DNA of 12,531 nt from Promethearchaeota archaeon (GCA_030668025.1 DAOUUT010000091.1:1-12531), one strand, 5' to 3'; counted from the first letter of the stretch, positions 1-7,909 are shown. A program made the numbers and translations. The notes: generated by a model from the letters alone, not told the origin.

Positions 1-369
1 AATGTGCCAAAATTTGCAATTATACCCGAAACAACTCAAGTTGTTAAGTATAGAGGAAAAGACTCGAAAGTAAACACAAAGATTGCTATAAGTCGCCAAT
101 TTAACATTCAAATTGAATTGACTCAACTTATCGAAGGTGAATCAGTCTTTAAAGAATTTTTAGATCAAGGCAAGGAAGGTCTTCATCACATCAGTCTTTT
201 TATTGAAGATATAGATTCTTATATTGAATATTTCGAAAAACGCGGAATTGAAATGATTTATTCAGGATCAATAGGAAAACAAGTTTACGCTTATTTTGAT
301 ACAGAAGAAACTTTAGGTATGTTTCTTGAAGTACAAGAAACTAGAAAAAGAAGAAAGAAGGCGACCTAA
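1..369 (+). CDS. VOC-superfamily protein, methylmalonyl-CoA epimerase-like (5' partial)
   Basis: The reading frame is open from the first base, so the start lies outside the window; the GTG at position 4 is probably internal. What remains looks like the second half of a vicinal-oxygen-chelate (glyoxalase/epimerase) protein. A strand ending in IQIELTQ is followed by an acidic helix, then by GLHHISLFIEDID, where the His would be a metal ligand, and then by a final strand GMFLEVQE, whose Glu would be another ligand. This order is typical of methylmalonyl-CoA epimerases and related archaeal VOC proteins. The tail RKRRKK is basic. The first beta-alpha-beta half with its own metal ligands is missing because of the window edge. 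The gene ends 20 bases before mfnF and probably shares its transcript. VOC membership is fairly sure; the substrate is not. Confidence 0.65.
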   Translation, partial: NVPKFAIIPETTQVVKYRGKDSKVNTKIAISRQFNIQIELTQLIEGESVFKEFLDQGKEGLHHISLFIEDIDSYIEYFEKRGIEMIYSGSIGKQVYAYFDTEETLGMFLEVQETRKRRKKAT

Positions 370-389
370 AATACGACTATACAGTAATT

Positions 390-1469
390 ATGGCATGTAA
401 ATACATTTTAGGTCTCGATATTGGTGGAGCGAATACAAAAGCGGCTCTTGTTAAATTTGAAAACTCAGAAATTTTTAAATCCTTTTCATTTATAGAATAT
501 TTTCCTTTCTGGGAAAAGACTTTAAACGCAATTCCTAATATGCTCAAGAGAATCGTAGAAAATTTAATTATAAAGAACAAGGTATCCTTAAAAGAAATAG
601 ACTTTATCTCTATTACTATTACTGCCGAGCTTTCTGATGCTTTTCAAACTAAACGTGAAGGTATTTCTGCAATATTAGATGCCTTAGAACAAGTCTTTGA
701 TGCCGAAATAATGTTCTTTATTAACCATAATAGTAAGTTTATCAATTTTTCTCAAGCAAAAAAGCAATATGTATCAATTGCGGCAGCGAATTGGGTGTCA
801 ACTTCGTTATTTTTAGGTAAATTCGTTTCAAAATGTATTTTAATAGATGCGGGATCTACTACTATTGATATTATCCCTATTTTAAATTCTGTGCCTGTTG
901 CTAAGGGAAAAAACGATGTTGAGAGATTATTAAATCACGAATTGATTTATACGGGTGGTTTAAGGGCGACAATACCTTCTATAACTCACATCGTTCCCTA
1001 TAAAGAAAAGATGGCCCGAATCTCTTTCGAAAAATTTGCTTTAGTTTCGGATGTTCATAGAATATTAAACAATATCTCTGACGAAGAATATCTTAACGAT
1101 ACTGCAGATAATCGTTCAAAAACGTTAGATAATTGCTACGCTCGATTAGCAAGGGTGATTTGTATGGACTTAGAAACGATTTCAAAAACGGAATTAGATA
1201 CAATTGCGAAATATATTTATGACGAACAACTGGGGATAATTATAACCGAAATTCAAGAATTTATGAAAAACTTAACTCTTAGAAGGCCTGAATTTAACAA
1301 TGAGCCAAAATTTGTTATTACCGGATTATCTTCTGGATTTTTAATCAAAAAAGTTCTACAAAAATTAGGGTATAGGAATATTTTAAGCTATGAAGAAATA
1401 ACTAATATTCCGGATCATATTAGTTCTTCTGCTTTTGCTGTTGCGGGAGCGTTTTATTTTCAATTGTAA
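390..1469 (+). CDS. mfnF: MfnF, (4-{4-[2-(gamma-L-glutamylamino)ethyl]phenoxymethyl}furan-2-yl)methanamine synthase
   Basis: This 359-residue cytosolic protein belongs to the hydantoinase A/ASKHA-fold family. In methanogens MfnF couples the activated aminomethylfuran to gamma-glutamyltyramine, building the core of methanofuran. The N-terminal phosphate loop GLDIGGANTK lies at residues 8-17, the segment TAELSDAFQTKREGI at about 78-92, AAANW at 131-135, the second nucleotide-type loop DAGSTTID at 153-160, and ELIYTGGLRA at 184-193; these match MfnF more closely than general hydantoinases. A glycine-rich stretch ITGLSSGFL lies near the C terminus. The ATG at 390 places the first glycine loop correctly; no clear Shine-Dalgarno sequence precedes it, so translation may be coupled to the upstream gene 20 bases away. 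mfnE follows 15 bases downstream. Methanofuran in a non-methanogen fits a tetrahydromethanopterin Wood-Ljungdahl branch, as described for Lokiarchaeota. Confidence 0.85.
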   Translation: MACKYILGLDIGGANTKAALVKFENSEIFKSFSFIEYFPFWEKTLNAIPNMLKRIVENLIIKNKVSLKEIDFISITITAELSDAFQTKREGISAILDALEQVFDAEIMFFINHNSKFINFSQAKKQYVSIAAANWVSTSLFLGKFVSKCILIDAGSTTIDIIPILNSVPVAKGKNDVERLLNHELIYTGGLRATIPSITHIVPYKEKMARISFEKFALVSDVHRILNNISDEEYLNDTADNRSKTLDNCYARLARVICMDLETISKTELDTIAKYIYDEQLGIIITEIQEFMKNLTLRRPEFNNEPKFVITGLSSGFLIKKVLQKLGYRNILSYEEITNIPDHISSSAFAVAGAFYFQL

Positions 1470-1484
1470 TATCTGGGGTCAATA

Positions 1485-2210
1485 ATGCTACATAATAACG
1501 CAGTTTTTAAAATAGGTGGAAAAATTTTAGAAAATAGCAAAAACCTCGAATGTACAATATCTCAGCTTAAAAAATTGTATGAGGATAATACCCTTCAGAA
1601 AATAATAATAATCCCTGGGGGCGGATCGTACGCTAATTTTATTAGAAGTATTGACAAAAATTTAGTACTTGGAGATGACCTTGCCCATTGGATGGCCATC
1701 TTTTCTATGGATTATAACGGAAAAGATTTGAATAGGAAATTTCCAGATTTTGAATGTATCGATGATTTCAAGAAAATACAAAGCGCTAAAAGAATTTTTT
1801 GCATCTTTTTACCTTTTAATTATCTCAGGAAAAATGACGAATTACCACATAGCTGGGACGTTACTTCTGACTCAATAGCAATCTATATTGCTAATAAATT
1901 GAATCTTAACGAATGTTATTTCATTAAGGATATAGAGGGAATTTATAACAAGAATAATGAAGTGATTAAAGAAATCTCCACAATCCAATATAGAGACTTA
2001 AAAAAAAGCGGGGGTTTGGCTGAAATCGGATTAAATCAAGTTAATTTAAAAAAATCAAAACCAATTGATTCCTATTTGTTAACTTTATTAGATAAATACA
2101 AAATTAGCTGTATTTTATTAAACGGCACCTTACAAAATTCACGCATAATCAATTACTTTAAAAATATTGAATTGGAAAACCAAGTTCATACCAAAATTAA
2201 CTTTTCTTAA
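1485..2210 (+). CDS. mfnE: MfnE, [5-(aminomethyl)furan-3-yl]methyl phosphate kinase
   Basis: This 241-residue amino-acid-kinase-fold enzyme phosphorylates aminomethylfuran phosphate to the diphosphate, the activated donor that MfnF uses. The N-terminal FKIGGK (residues 8-13) gives the conserved Lys and glycine loop. IIIPGGGSYANFIR (41-54) is the substrate/phosphate loop. HWMAIFSMD (68-76) is a hallmark of the MfnE group, and SWDVTSDSIA (123-132) with KDIEGIYN (148-155) form the ATP-side motifs of the family. The length is close to that of methanogen MfnE proteins. The ATG is preceded by a weak GGGGTC about 6 bases upstream. Only 15 bases separate it from mfnF, so the two are almost certainly cotranscribed and act at consecutive steps. 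The last 25 residues are less conserved in appearance. Confidence 0.83.
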   Translation: MLHNNAVFKIGGKILENSKNLECTISQLKKLYEDNTLQKIIIIPGGGSYANFIRSIDKNLVLGDDLAHWMAIFSMDYNGKDLNRKFPDFECIDDFKKIQSAKRIFCIFLPFNYLRKNDELPHSWDVTSDSIAIYIANKLNLNECYFIKDIEGIYNKNNEVIKEISTIQYRDLKKSGGLAEIGLNQVNLKKSKPIDSYLLTLLDKYKISCILLNGTLQNSRIINYFKNIELENQVHTKINFS

Positions 2211-2282
2211 TTATATTTTAGTCTAAAATAATAAGGTTTAAGAAGAAAATTGGATATAAATTAAAGTTTTAATTAAAATGAG

Positions 2283-2341
2283 AATAATTAAAATATATAT
2301 AATTAATAATTTTAAAAGTAAAAAACAAAAGTGAAGTCAAA
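2283..2341 (+). promoter_or_regulatory. Putative promoter and leader of the hot-dog hydratase pair
   Basis: The 131-base gap after mfnE is almost pure A/T. It contains a TATA-like run (AATATATATAATTAATAA) at about 2291-2308, and GTGAAG at 2331-2336 that could serve as a weak Shine-Dalgarno sequence before the TTG at 2342. The spacing from TATA centre to start, about 45 bases, allows a short leader. The call rests on composition and spacing only. Confidence 0.35.
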
Positions 2342-2842
2342 TTGGAACCAGAAGAAGTTAAGAAAAATGCAGATTTCTTGGTTAAAAATCTTGCTGGAAA
2401 AGAAGTTCAAGGATCGGCAACAGTAAATGTAAGATATAAAACATTAGTCGGATTTGCTAAAGTATATGGTATCACCGATCCAAAATATGTTGGACCCGAA
2501 GAGGAAGGAATAATTGCGTGTCACGCTTTTGCTAACAATTTCACAATCAAGGCATTATATAAATTACTTTTAGGAATGAAATTGGTACAAGATGGCATAG
2601 AACGACCTTTTATGTTAAATGTAGGAAAACTATTACATGGGGGTCAGAAATATGTCTGGGAAGGGTGCGTAGATGTTAAACCAGGAGATAAACTTAAAAT
2701 AACTGCAAAATGGGGTAAAGTTTGGGTTGTAGAGAAAAACATGGTCTTATTTGCTGAATTGTTCGTCTCCGTAGAAAATCAAAATAGCGAATTAGTTTGC
2801 AAACCTACTGTTATCGTTGCAGTGCGGCCGGGGGGCTACTAA
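2342..2842 (+). CDS. FAS1/HadA-like hot-dog dehydratase subunit (MaoC N-terminal type)
   Basis: This 166-residue protein resembles the MaoC-dehydratase N-terminal (FAS1-like/HadA) family. The start is a TTG with GTGAAG six bases ahead; the same-frame sequence upstream offers no better start. A first helix and strand (residues 1-40) lead to the central hot-dog helix, where the active Asp-x-Asn-Pro-x-His motif of hydratases is replaced by TDPKYVGPEE. The segment LLHGGQKYVWEGCVDVKPGD (about 98-117) is the family's typical strand pair, followed by strands around VWVVEKNMVLFAELFVSVEN. In HadAB-type enzymes the HadA subunit lacks the catalytic dyad and binds the acyl chain while HadB carries the residues. 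The next gene does carry them, so the two probably form a heteromeric (R)-hydratase acting on a hydroxyacyl-CoA or related thioester. The substrate is unknown. Confidence 0.7.
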   Translation: MEPEEVKKNADFLVKNLAGKEVQGSATVNVRYKTLVGFAKVYGITDPKYVGPEEEGIIACHAFANNFTIKALYKLLLGMKLVQDGIERPFMLNVGKLLHGGQKYVWEGCVDVKPGDKLKITAKWGKVWVVEKNMVLFAELFVSVENQNSELVCKPTVIVAVRPGGY

Positions 2843-2849
2843 TGCCGCA
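2823..2849 (+). repeat. GC-rich inverted repeat across a stop codon
   Basis: TGCGGC (2823-2828) and GCCGCA (2844-2849) are perfect inverted copies around a 15-base loop that contains a run of six G and the TAA stop at 2840-2842. It stands out in a region that is otherwise about 70% A/T. An A-tract follows, then the Shine-Dalgarno GGAGGT (2860-2865) of the next gene. It may tune translation or RNA stability between the two subunit genes. It is not followed by a T-tract on this strand, so it is not an obvious terminator. Confidence 0.4.
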
Positions 2850-2873
2850 GAAAAAAAATGGAGGTAAAAAAAA

Positions 2874-3422
2874 ATGGTAAAAATTTCAGATGTTAAAGTT
2901 GGAAAAGTTATTAAAAATAAATTTAATGGAATTACCCGAGATTTGTTAAAAAAATATGCGAAAGCGTCGGGAGATACCAACCCAATACACACCAATGATG
3001 TTGTAGCTGAGAAGGCGGGACTTAAAGGCATTATAGCTCATGGGTTATTTAGTTTTGGATTCATTACAAAATTATTTGAAGATTTTCTAGATCATGGAAA
3101 ATATGGAAAAATCGTTGAAACAGATGTGTCAATGAGATCTATGGTAAGGTGTGGAGATTTACTTATCACTGAAGCTAACATTACAAAAATTGAAGGGAAG
3201 AGCGTTTATTTCGATGTTAAGCAAAGTACAATAACAGATGTTGATATTAAAGATAAAGAAGGTAATATTATAGAGCAATTTGAAGCTGGTGAGAGAGGGT
3301 ATATTTCTGAAAAAGATATTGAGAAAGGATTAGTCAAAACAAAGGATGTTCCAGAGGGCATTCTTACATATCGTGAGAGAATTGCCACTCCAGGTACTGC
3401 TATAATTGAATTATTTGAATAA
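2874..3422 (+). CDS. MaoC/HadB-like (R)-specific enoyl-thioester hydratase
   Basis: This 182-residue single hot-dog protein carries the complete hydratase-2 signature. The segment YAKASGDTNPIHTN (residues 28-41) includes Asp34 and His39, the pair that activates water in R-specific enoyl-CoA hydratases and MaoC proteins, followed by the helix AEKAGLKGIIAHGL. The ATG is well supported by GGAGGT eight bases upstream. About 45 residues after the usual fold end (from roughly residue 137) form a C-terminal extension rich in charged residues and ending ATPGTAIIELFE; its role is unknown. With the preceding HadA-like gene, 31 bases upstream and lacking the dyad, it likely forms a two-subunit dehydratase. 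Possible pathways are beta-oxidation-like acyl-CoA metabolism or fatty-acid synthesis; the sequence does not decide. Confidence 0.75.
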   Translation: MVKISDVKVGKVIKNKFNGITRDLLKKYAKASGDTNPIHTNDVVAEKAGLKGIIAHGLFSFGFITKLFEDFLDHGKYGKIVETDVSMRSMVRCGDLLITEANITKIEGKSVYFDVKQSTITDVDIKDKEGNIIEQFEAGERGYISEKDIEKGLVKTKDVPEGILTYRERIATPGTAIIELFE

Positions 3423-3437
3423 ATTTCAATATCAATA

Positions 3438-3478
3438 TTTTTTTAGTTATCATAATACAATTTTTTTTGTTTCTTTTC
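3438..3478 (+). terminator. Poly-T terminator after the hydratase pair
   Basis: T7 at 3438-3444 and T8 at 3461-3468, followed by a third T-rich stretch, lie within 60 bases of the stop codon without a stable hairpin. Archaeal RNA polymerase terminates on such U-rich tracts, so this is a reasonable termination region. Confidence 0.5.
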
Positions 3479-3489
3479 TGATTAATTAT

Positions 3490-3587
3490 AAAATGATATA
3501 ATTTTATGTTATTGTTGAAAAACATTTTTAAAGATTAACATCAAAAGAGTAATTAGCTCAATATTAGAATTAAAAGATACAAGGCTA
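3490..3587 (+). promoter_or_regulatory. Putative promoter and leader of the HEAT-repeat gene
   Basis: A TATA-like GATATAATTTTAT begins at 3495. A start of transcription about 25 bases later would give a leader of about 60 bases. AAGG at 3581-3584 lies very close to the TTG start at 3588. No other start codon occurs in frame between the upstream stop at 3516 and 3588. Confidence 0.3.
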
Positions 3588-6500
3588 TTGACTATTCTGA
3601 CATTAGACGCAATAAAAGTTGAAGGATTAATTTTAAGCGGAAGTTATGAAAAAGCCGCTGAAGAACTTTTTGAAATTATTGAAAATCCAGAGAACTCAAA
3701 TAAAGAACTCCTATACGATAGTTTAACTTTATTAAATAAAATCTGTGATAAATCACCAGCAATTTCTTTAAGAACTGTAAGAAACTTAGCAAATACAATA
3801 AATGATATTAACTCTTGGATTAGATTAGTTTCTTTGGAAATTCTTTATCAAATTTCAATGTATCGTCCAAATTTACTAATTGAGCTAATAAATAAGATAA
3901 GGTCACGCCTTTTTGATCAAGAACCCTCTATTAGGCGATTAACTGTAAAGATTATAGGAAATTTAATTCTTTCTTTACACATTGATAGAGAAAAGTTACG
4001 AGACATTATTGAAGAATTTACAGAGAAATTGATAGATAATGACTGGGAGGTTAAACTTCAAGTTATCAAGACCCTTAAGAAAATTCTAAATCAAGACTAT
4101 ACTAAAATACGAGAATTAGAGCCGTTACTTTCTATCGTAATTGTTAATTTAAGAGACGAAGACGATGATGTTGCGAGATCCTCCGCAGAACTTTTGAAAA
4201 TCCTTGGTACCTATTTTCTATCTAAGGAAAATATTATGTATGTTCTATTAAACCTTCTTTACAACGAAAAAACTCGCGTAAAAGAACTTATTATTTGGCT
4301 AATCGGAGAAATAGGAAAAGAAAAATCGTCAGAAATAATTCCAATAATACCAAAATTGATTGACCTTTTAAAAGAAAAGAACTACCGTATCCAACTTAGA
4401 GTAATAGATTCTTTAGTAAACATTGCGGAGAATAATTTCGATCAAATTTGGGCGAGTTTAAAAACAGCATTATATACAGGCGACCCCGAATTTAGAAATG
4501 TAATCATTAATGCGCTGTATCACTTATGTCAAAATAATATCATGGAAGTTTTTAATTACATCTTTGAAGAGTTTGAAAATCCCTCTGAAAACGTCAGAAA
4601 CGCGGTTGCTCTCGTTTTTAAACGCCTCTATGAAGAGTATCAAGTAGAAATTGAGAACGAAATTGCAAAAATTTTATACCAATTAGAATCTAAATATTGG
4701 CGCCAAAGAAAAAAAACCATTATTCTTTTGAGGAACATAAGCTTTATATTAGAAAGTCAAAAAGTTGCAGTCTGGATTTTTATAGAATTGGAAAAAGTTT
4801 TAAAAACTGAAAGCGATCCAGATGTGAACGAAGAAATCATTTATACAATAAAAATTATCAAATCAAAATTTGAAGAAATTGATAAAACAATTCATAATGT
4901 TAACGAAGATTTAGAAATATTTCATAAAAAAATTAACGAATTCCAAAAAATTCCGGCTCAATTTAGAGAAAAAATGAATTCATACATAAAAGAATTCAAA
5001 TTTCAAGAGACTGAAATAGAATTAGGTAAGATATACCGCAAAATTTTAAAAAAAATAAAGAAATTTAATAAGAGACTAAACAAATTCGAATACAAGAGAT
5101 TAGCGTTTAATTTAATAGAGGATTGGGAAGAAACTAAAATTACCATTATTGATGAACTCAGCATTATCAAAGGATTCATTTCCGAGATTTTTGAAGAAAA
5201 AAAAGCAGAATTTACCAATAGCCTAAAATCAAAAGTTAAACTTTTAGAGGCCCGTATTAAAGTTTTAAAAGTTCAATATGACTTGCTAAAGGATTATAAA
5301 CTTCCCGAAAGCTTTGACGAATTGATATTAGAGAATTTTCACGATGACGAAATCGAAGAAAGATTCGAACAAATTACACAACTTAGAAATTATCTATTCA
5401 AACTTGATGACGATATTCGTGAAATTTTAGTGCATAATGTAGAGTTTAATGAAGTTTTTAAGGGTATGTTAAAAAATTGGGTTGCTGTCAAGATTGAACT
5501 TCAAGAATATTTGAGCGATTTAGATAGAAAAATCAAATTAATAAAAGATAGAATCGTACTCGAAATTCAACGCTCTAATGGCAACATTAAAGATCAAAAA
5601 CTTAACATGTTATCTTCAATATTATTCCAAGGTCATATACAATCAGTAATCACGCAAGGAATTGAAGGTCTTAAACGATTTAACGATAATTTCGTTAATA
5701 TAGAATCAAAATTAGGTCTCTTGCTAAAAAGGAGTGAATTCTCGGACGCAAGAAAGCTAATAGAAATGAATACTAACCAAATTCAAAATTTTATCGAGGA
5801 TTATGAAAATCAAATAGACAACATTATAGGAAAACTAACTGAAGATAACGATGTTTTTAACCTATATGTAAGGCCCTCTATTACAAAATTTGTATCCTTT
5901 AAGGAAATGCTTATCAATAAATTAAAAATCTTTACACAAAAGAGTAACGATAATCTTATCTTAGACCAAATAAAATATTATCTCGATGTTATGAATCCTA
6001 TTAAAATGGAGAGTCTTTCCTCTTTTATAGATTTAGATATCGATCTATTGAAAGAAAAACTTGTAAAGTTCGTAAACAAAAATAAACTCAATGCGAGAAT
6101 AATTAAGGACAGCCTTTATTCGCCAAGGATAGAGGATATTATTATTGAACCGAAGGATATTCTTTTCTTCAAGAGCATAAAGACGATCGGAAATAAGATT
6201 TATTTTAATTTTAAATTGAACAATCCAACCAATCTAATGTTTTCGGAATTACAAATTTCTCTTAAAACTCCTGTTTACCTAACCTTTTTGAGAAAAGAAA
6301 GCTTCCCAAAATATCTATATATTAACGAGTTAAAACCTGGAAATGTGTTTAAGTTCAATTATGTCTTAAGAATCGAACGAAATATTGAAAAAAACTTAAC
6401 AGACCCCACAGTTGACGAAGTTAACCTTAATATTTATTATAAAGACCCTTTCGACATTACGCGTAGAATAACTAAGAAGATGGATCTTTTACTTCCCTAA
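3588..6500 (+). CDS. HEAT-repeat, coiled-coil protein with C-terminal beta-sandwich
   Basis: The product is a large (970-residue) protein without signal peptide or membrane segment, so presumably cytosolic. Residues 1 to about 427 form an alpha-solenoid of HEAT-like repeats; typical repeat turns are DQEPSIRRLTV (110-120), DNDWEVKLQVI (150-160), DEDDDVARSS (190-199), EKNYRIQLRVI (263-273) and NPSENVRNAV (331-340). Residues from about 428 to 850 are nearly all helical, highly charged, and heptad-like in places, forming a long rod. Residues from about 860 to 970 switch to alternating beta strands with NNPTNLMFSELQISL and LYINELKPGNVFKFNYVL, resembling an immunoglobulin-like sandwich. Solenoid plus linker plus Ig-like ear is the layout of adaptin and coatomer large subunits, but sequence alone does not show homology. 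The first start in frame is a TTG. It stands alone between poly-T regions, so it is probably monocistronic. Function unknown. Confidence 0.75.
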   Translation: MTILTLDAIKVEGLILSGSYEKAAEELFEIIENPENSNKELLYDSLTLLNKICDKSPAISLRTVRNLANTINDINSWIRLVSLEILYQISMYRPNLLIELINKIRSRLFDQEPSIRRLTVKIIGNLILSLHIDREKLRDIIEEFTEKLIDNDWEVKLQVIKTLKKILNQDYTKIRELEPLLSIVIVNLRDEDDDVARSSAELLKILGTYFLSKENIMYVLLNLLYNEKTRVKELIIWLIGEIGKEKSSEIIPIIPKLIDLLKEKNYRIQLRVIDSLVNIAENNFDQIWASLKTALYTGDPEFRNVIINALYHLCQNNIMEVFNYIFEEFENPSENVRNAVALVFKRLYEEYQVEIENEIAKILYQLESKYWRQRKKTIILLRNISFILESQKVAVWIFIELEKVLKTESDPDVNEEIIYTIKIIKSKFEEIDKTIHNVNEDLEIFHKKINEFQKIPAQFREKMNSYIKEFKFQETEIELGKIYRKILKKIKKFNKRLNKFEYKRLAFNLIEDWEETKITIIDELSIIKGFISEIFEEKKAEFTNSLKSKVKLLEARIKVLKVQYDLLKDYKLPESFDELILENFHDDEIEERFEQITQLRNYLFKLDDDIREILVHNVEFNEVFKGMLKNWVAVKIELQEYLSDLDRKIKLIKDRIVLEIQRSNGNIKDQKLNMLSSILFQGHIQSVITQGIEGLKRFNDNFVNIESKLGLLLKRSEFSDARKLIEMNTNQIQNFIEDYENQIDNIIGKLTEDNDVFNLYVRPSITKFVSFKEMLINKLKIFTQKSNDNLILDQIKYYLDVMNPIKMESLSSFIDLDIDLLKEKLVKFVNKNKLNARIIKDSLYSPRIEDIIIEPKDILFFKSIKTIGNKIYFNFKLNNPTNLMFSELQISLKTPVYLTFLRKESFPKYLYINELKPGNVFKFNYVLRIERNIEKNLTDPTVDEVNLNIYYKDPFDITRRITKKMDLLLP

Positions 6501-6507
6501 TAATATA

Positions 6508-6519
6508 TTTGTTTTTTTT
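6508..6519 (+). terminator. Poly-T terminator after the HEAT-repeat gene
   Basis: A T-rich run with T8 at 6512-6519 begins eight bases after the TAA stop. It is the expected form of an archaeal intrinsic terminator. Confidence 0.5.
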
Positions 6520-6578
6520 GTAGATACTTAAAAAATCGCTTTTTTATATCGAAATAATAAATAATTTATTACGAAAAT

Positions 6579-6652
6579 ATTAATATAATCAGATAGTCTT
6601 TTAAATTCACAATTAATAAGGTCTATAATAAATTTAAAAAATCGTGAGGTGA
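6579..6652 (+). promoter_or_regulatory. Putative promoter and ribosome binding site of the first selD
   Basis: A TATA-like AATATAATCAG lies at 6582-6592; the same 11 bases recur at 10175-10185 before another gene. The Shine-Dalgarno GTGAGGTGA (6644-6652) touches the ATG at 6653, an unusually short spacing. The codon before this ATG in frame is TGA, so this is the only ATG/GTG start upstream of the Sec codon. The second selD has the identical nine-base site with three more bases of spacing. Confidence 0.45.
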
Positions 6653-7690
6653 ATGCTACAAGAAGAAGAGAGTTATCGATTGACACTGCAAACAAAATTA
6701 TTCGGATGAAACTGTAAACTTGATTCTAAAAAATTAGACGAATTGTTGAATGGCGCTGGCTTGAAAGGAGATATCGAAGATTCTGCTGTAATTCCCATAC
6801 CAAACACCGATTTAGTATTGGTAAAAAACATTGACATCTTTACACCGATTATCGATGAACCCGATATAATGGGTGAGATCGCTGCTGCAAACGTAACTAA
6901 CGATGTATTCGCGCTAAATGTTCTTGATGTCTCAGGAATGTTAGTCTTTCTTGGATTAAAAAAAAATATGCCTATGCACATCGCAGAAGGAATATTGAAA
7001 GGTATTAGAAATTTCATAGAAAATAAAATACACTCGAAAGTACTTGGAGGGCACACAATCTATTCAGAATGGCCTTTAATAGGCGGTGAAGCTTCAGGAT
7101 TCGTCAATAAGAACAAATTGATTAAAAAAAACTACGTAGAAGAAGGCGATAAATTAATACTGACTAAACCTGTGGGAAATCAAGCAATTATGGCTGCATA
7201 TCGCTTACAAAAAAACAGACCAGACCTCTTAGAAACATACTCCAATGCCAAAATCGATAAATCAATCGATTTGGCTGTAGAATTTATGACCATGCCGCTA
7301 CAAAACGTTGTAAAAACCATCCATTCTTATCAAGATGTATCTTTCGTACATTCAATGACAGATGTTTCCGGTTTTGGACTTTCAGGTCATTTAAGGGAGA
7401 TGCTCCAAGGCTCTAACCTTTCTGCTAATATTAAGAAAGTCCCGATATTTAAACTAGCGAAAGAACTATCGTACGATTTTGGATACAAATTCGATGAATG
7501 CGAAATGCCTGAGACTGCCGGGGGTATGCTCCTTTCTGTTGATCACAATTACGCTGAAGAATTCTCCAAGAGGCTTGCTAATGAATATCATGTATCTAAT
7601 TGGATTGTAGGAACAATCGATAACATTAATGAACCTCGACTTGTTCAAATTTCGAAAAATGTTGAACATATCGAAATAACTAAAATTTAA
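6653..7690 (+). CDS. selD: Selenophosphate synthase SelD, selenocysteine-containing, copy 1
   Basis: SelD makes selenophosphate from selenide and ATP, the selenium donor for Sec-tRNA synthesis. Reading through one in-frame TGA (6707-6709) gives 345 residues, the usual SelD length. The N terminus then reads LTLQTKLFG-U-NCKL, with Sec at residue 19, Cys21 and Lys22, matching the GCGCK active site of E. coli SelD with Sec in place of its Cys17. Further SelD motifs are IEDSAVIPIPN, KNIDIFTPIIDEP with IAAANVTNDVFALN, GGHTI (132-136), TDVSGFGLSGH (236-246) and ETAGGMLLS. An annotation from the TTG at 6743 would lose the active site. A SECIS-like RNA begins at the base after the TAA. A paralogue sits 492 bases downstream, about 60-65% identical by eye. 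Because SelD is itself a selenoprotein, its own product is needed for its synthesis, a feedback arrangement known in other Sec-SelD organisms. Confidence 0.93.
6707..6709 (+). other. UGA selenocysteine codon of selD copy 1
   Basis: The TGA lies between GGA and AAC-TGT-AAA, giving G-U-N-C-K, the catalytic SelD motif. The frame is open on both sides, the protein is conserved on both sides, and the paralogue has a TGA at the same place, so this is recoding and not a nonsense mutation. Confidence 0.92.
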
Positions 7691-7761
7691 CGATGTCAAT
7701 GAAATAAGCTAAAACACTATATGTGAGGGCTTATTGAGAGTTCCATCGCAAGACGGCATCG
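7691..7761 (+). ncRNA. SECIS element of selD copy 1 (3' UTR)
   Basis: The element starts directly after the stop codon. CGATG (7691-7695) pairs with CATCG (7757-7761). ATGA (7699-7702) on the 5' side faces GA (7736-7737) on the 3' side, giving the tandem G.A core. AATAAGC (7703-7709) pairs fully with GCTTATT (7729-7735). An A-rich bulge (AAAA, 7711-7714) precedes a mini-stem CAC/GTG (7715-7717 with 7723-7725). A further hairpin CCATC-GCAA-GACGG lies at 7743-7756 with one A.C mismatch. The order AUGA, AA, GA is the eukaryotic SECIS consensus, form 2 with an apical mini-stem. A 3' UTR position is shared by archaea and eukaryotes. Its role would be to direct Sec insertion at the TGA at 6707. Folding was by eye. 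Confidence 0.85.
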
Positions 7762-7909
7762 AAAATCTTTACTGTTTTTACAATTTATAATTAATTTTCT
7801 AATTCTTTAATATCACTTAGATTTTTTCGCTTCCATTCTTTTAAGTACAATCTAAAAAGACGCCTTGAAAACCCTAAAGAATTTACATTTTGCCTGAAAA
7901 ACTCTTCAA

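Noticed and set aside
3548..3571. Short tRNA D-arm-like sequence (TTAGCTCAATATTAGA)
   Set aside because: No acceptor stem, anticodon arm or T-arm (GGTTCRA-type) follows in range.
7743..7756. The hairpin after the first SECIS core as an intrinsic terminator
   Set aside because: No T-tract follows directly, and the same hairpin with compensatory changes occurs in the second element, which points to a part of the SECIS structure.
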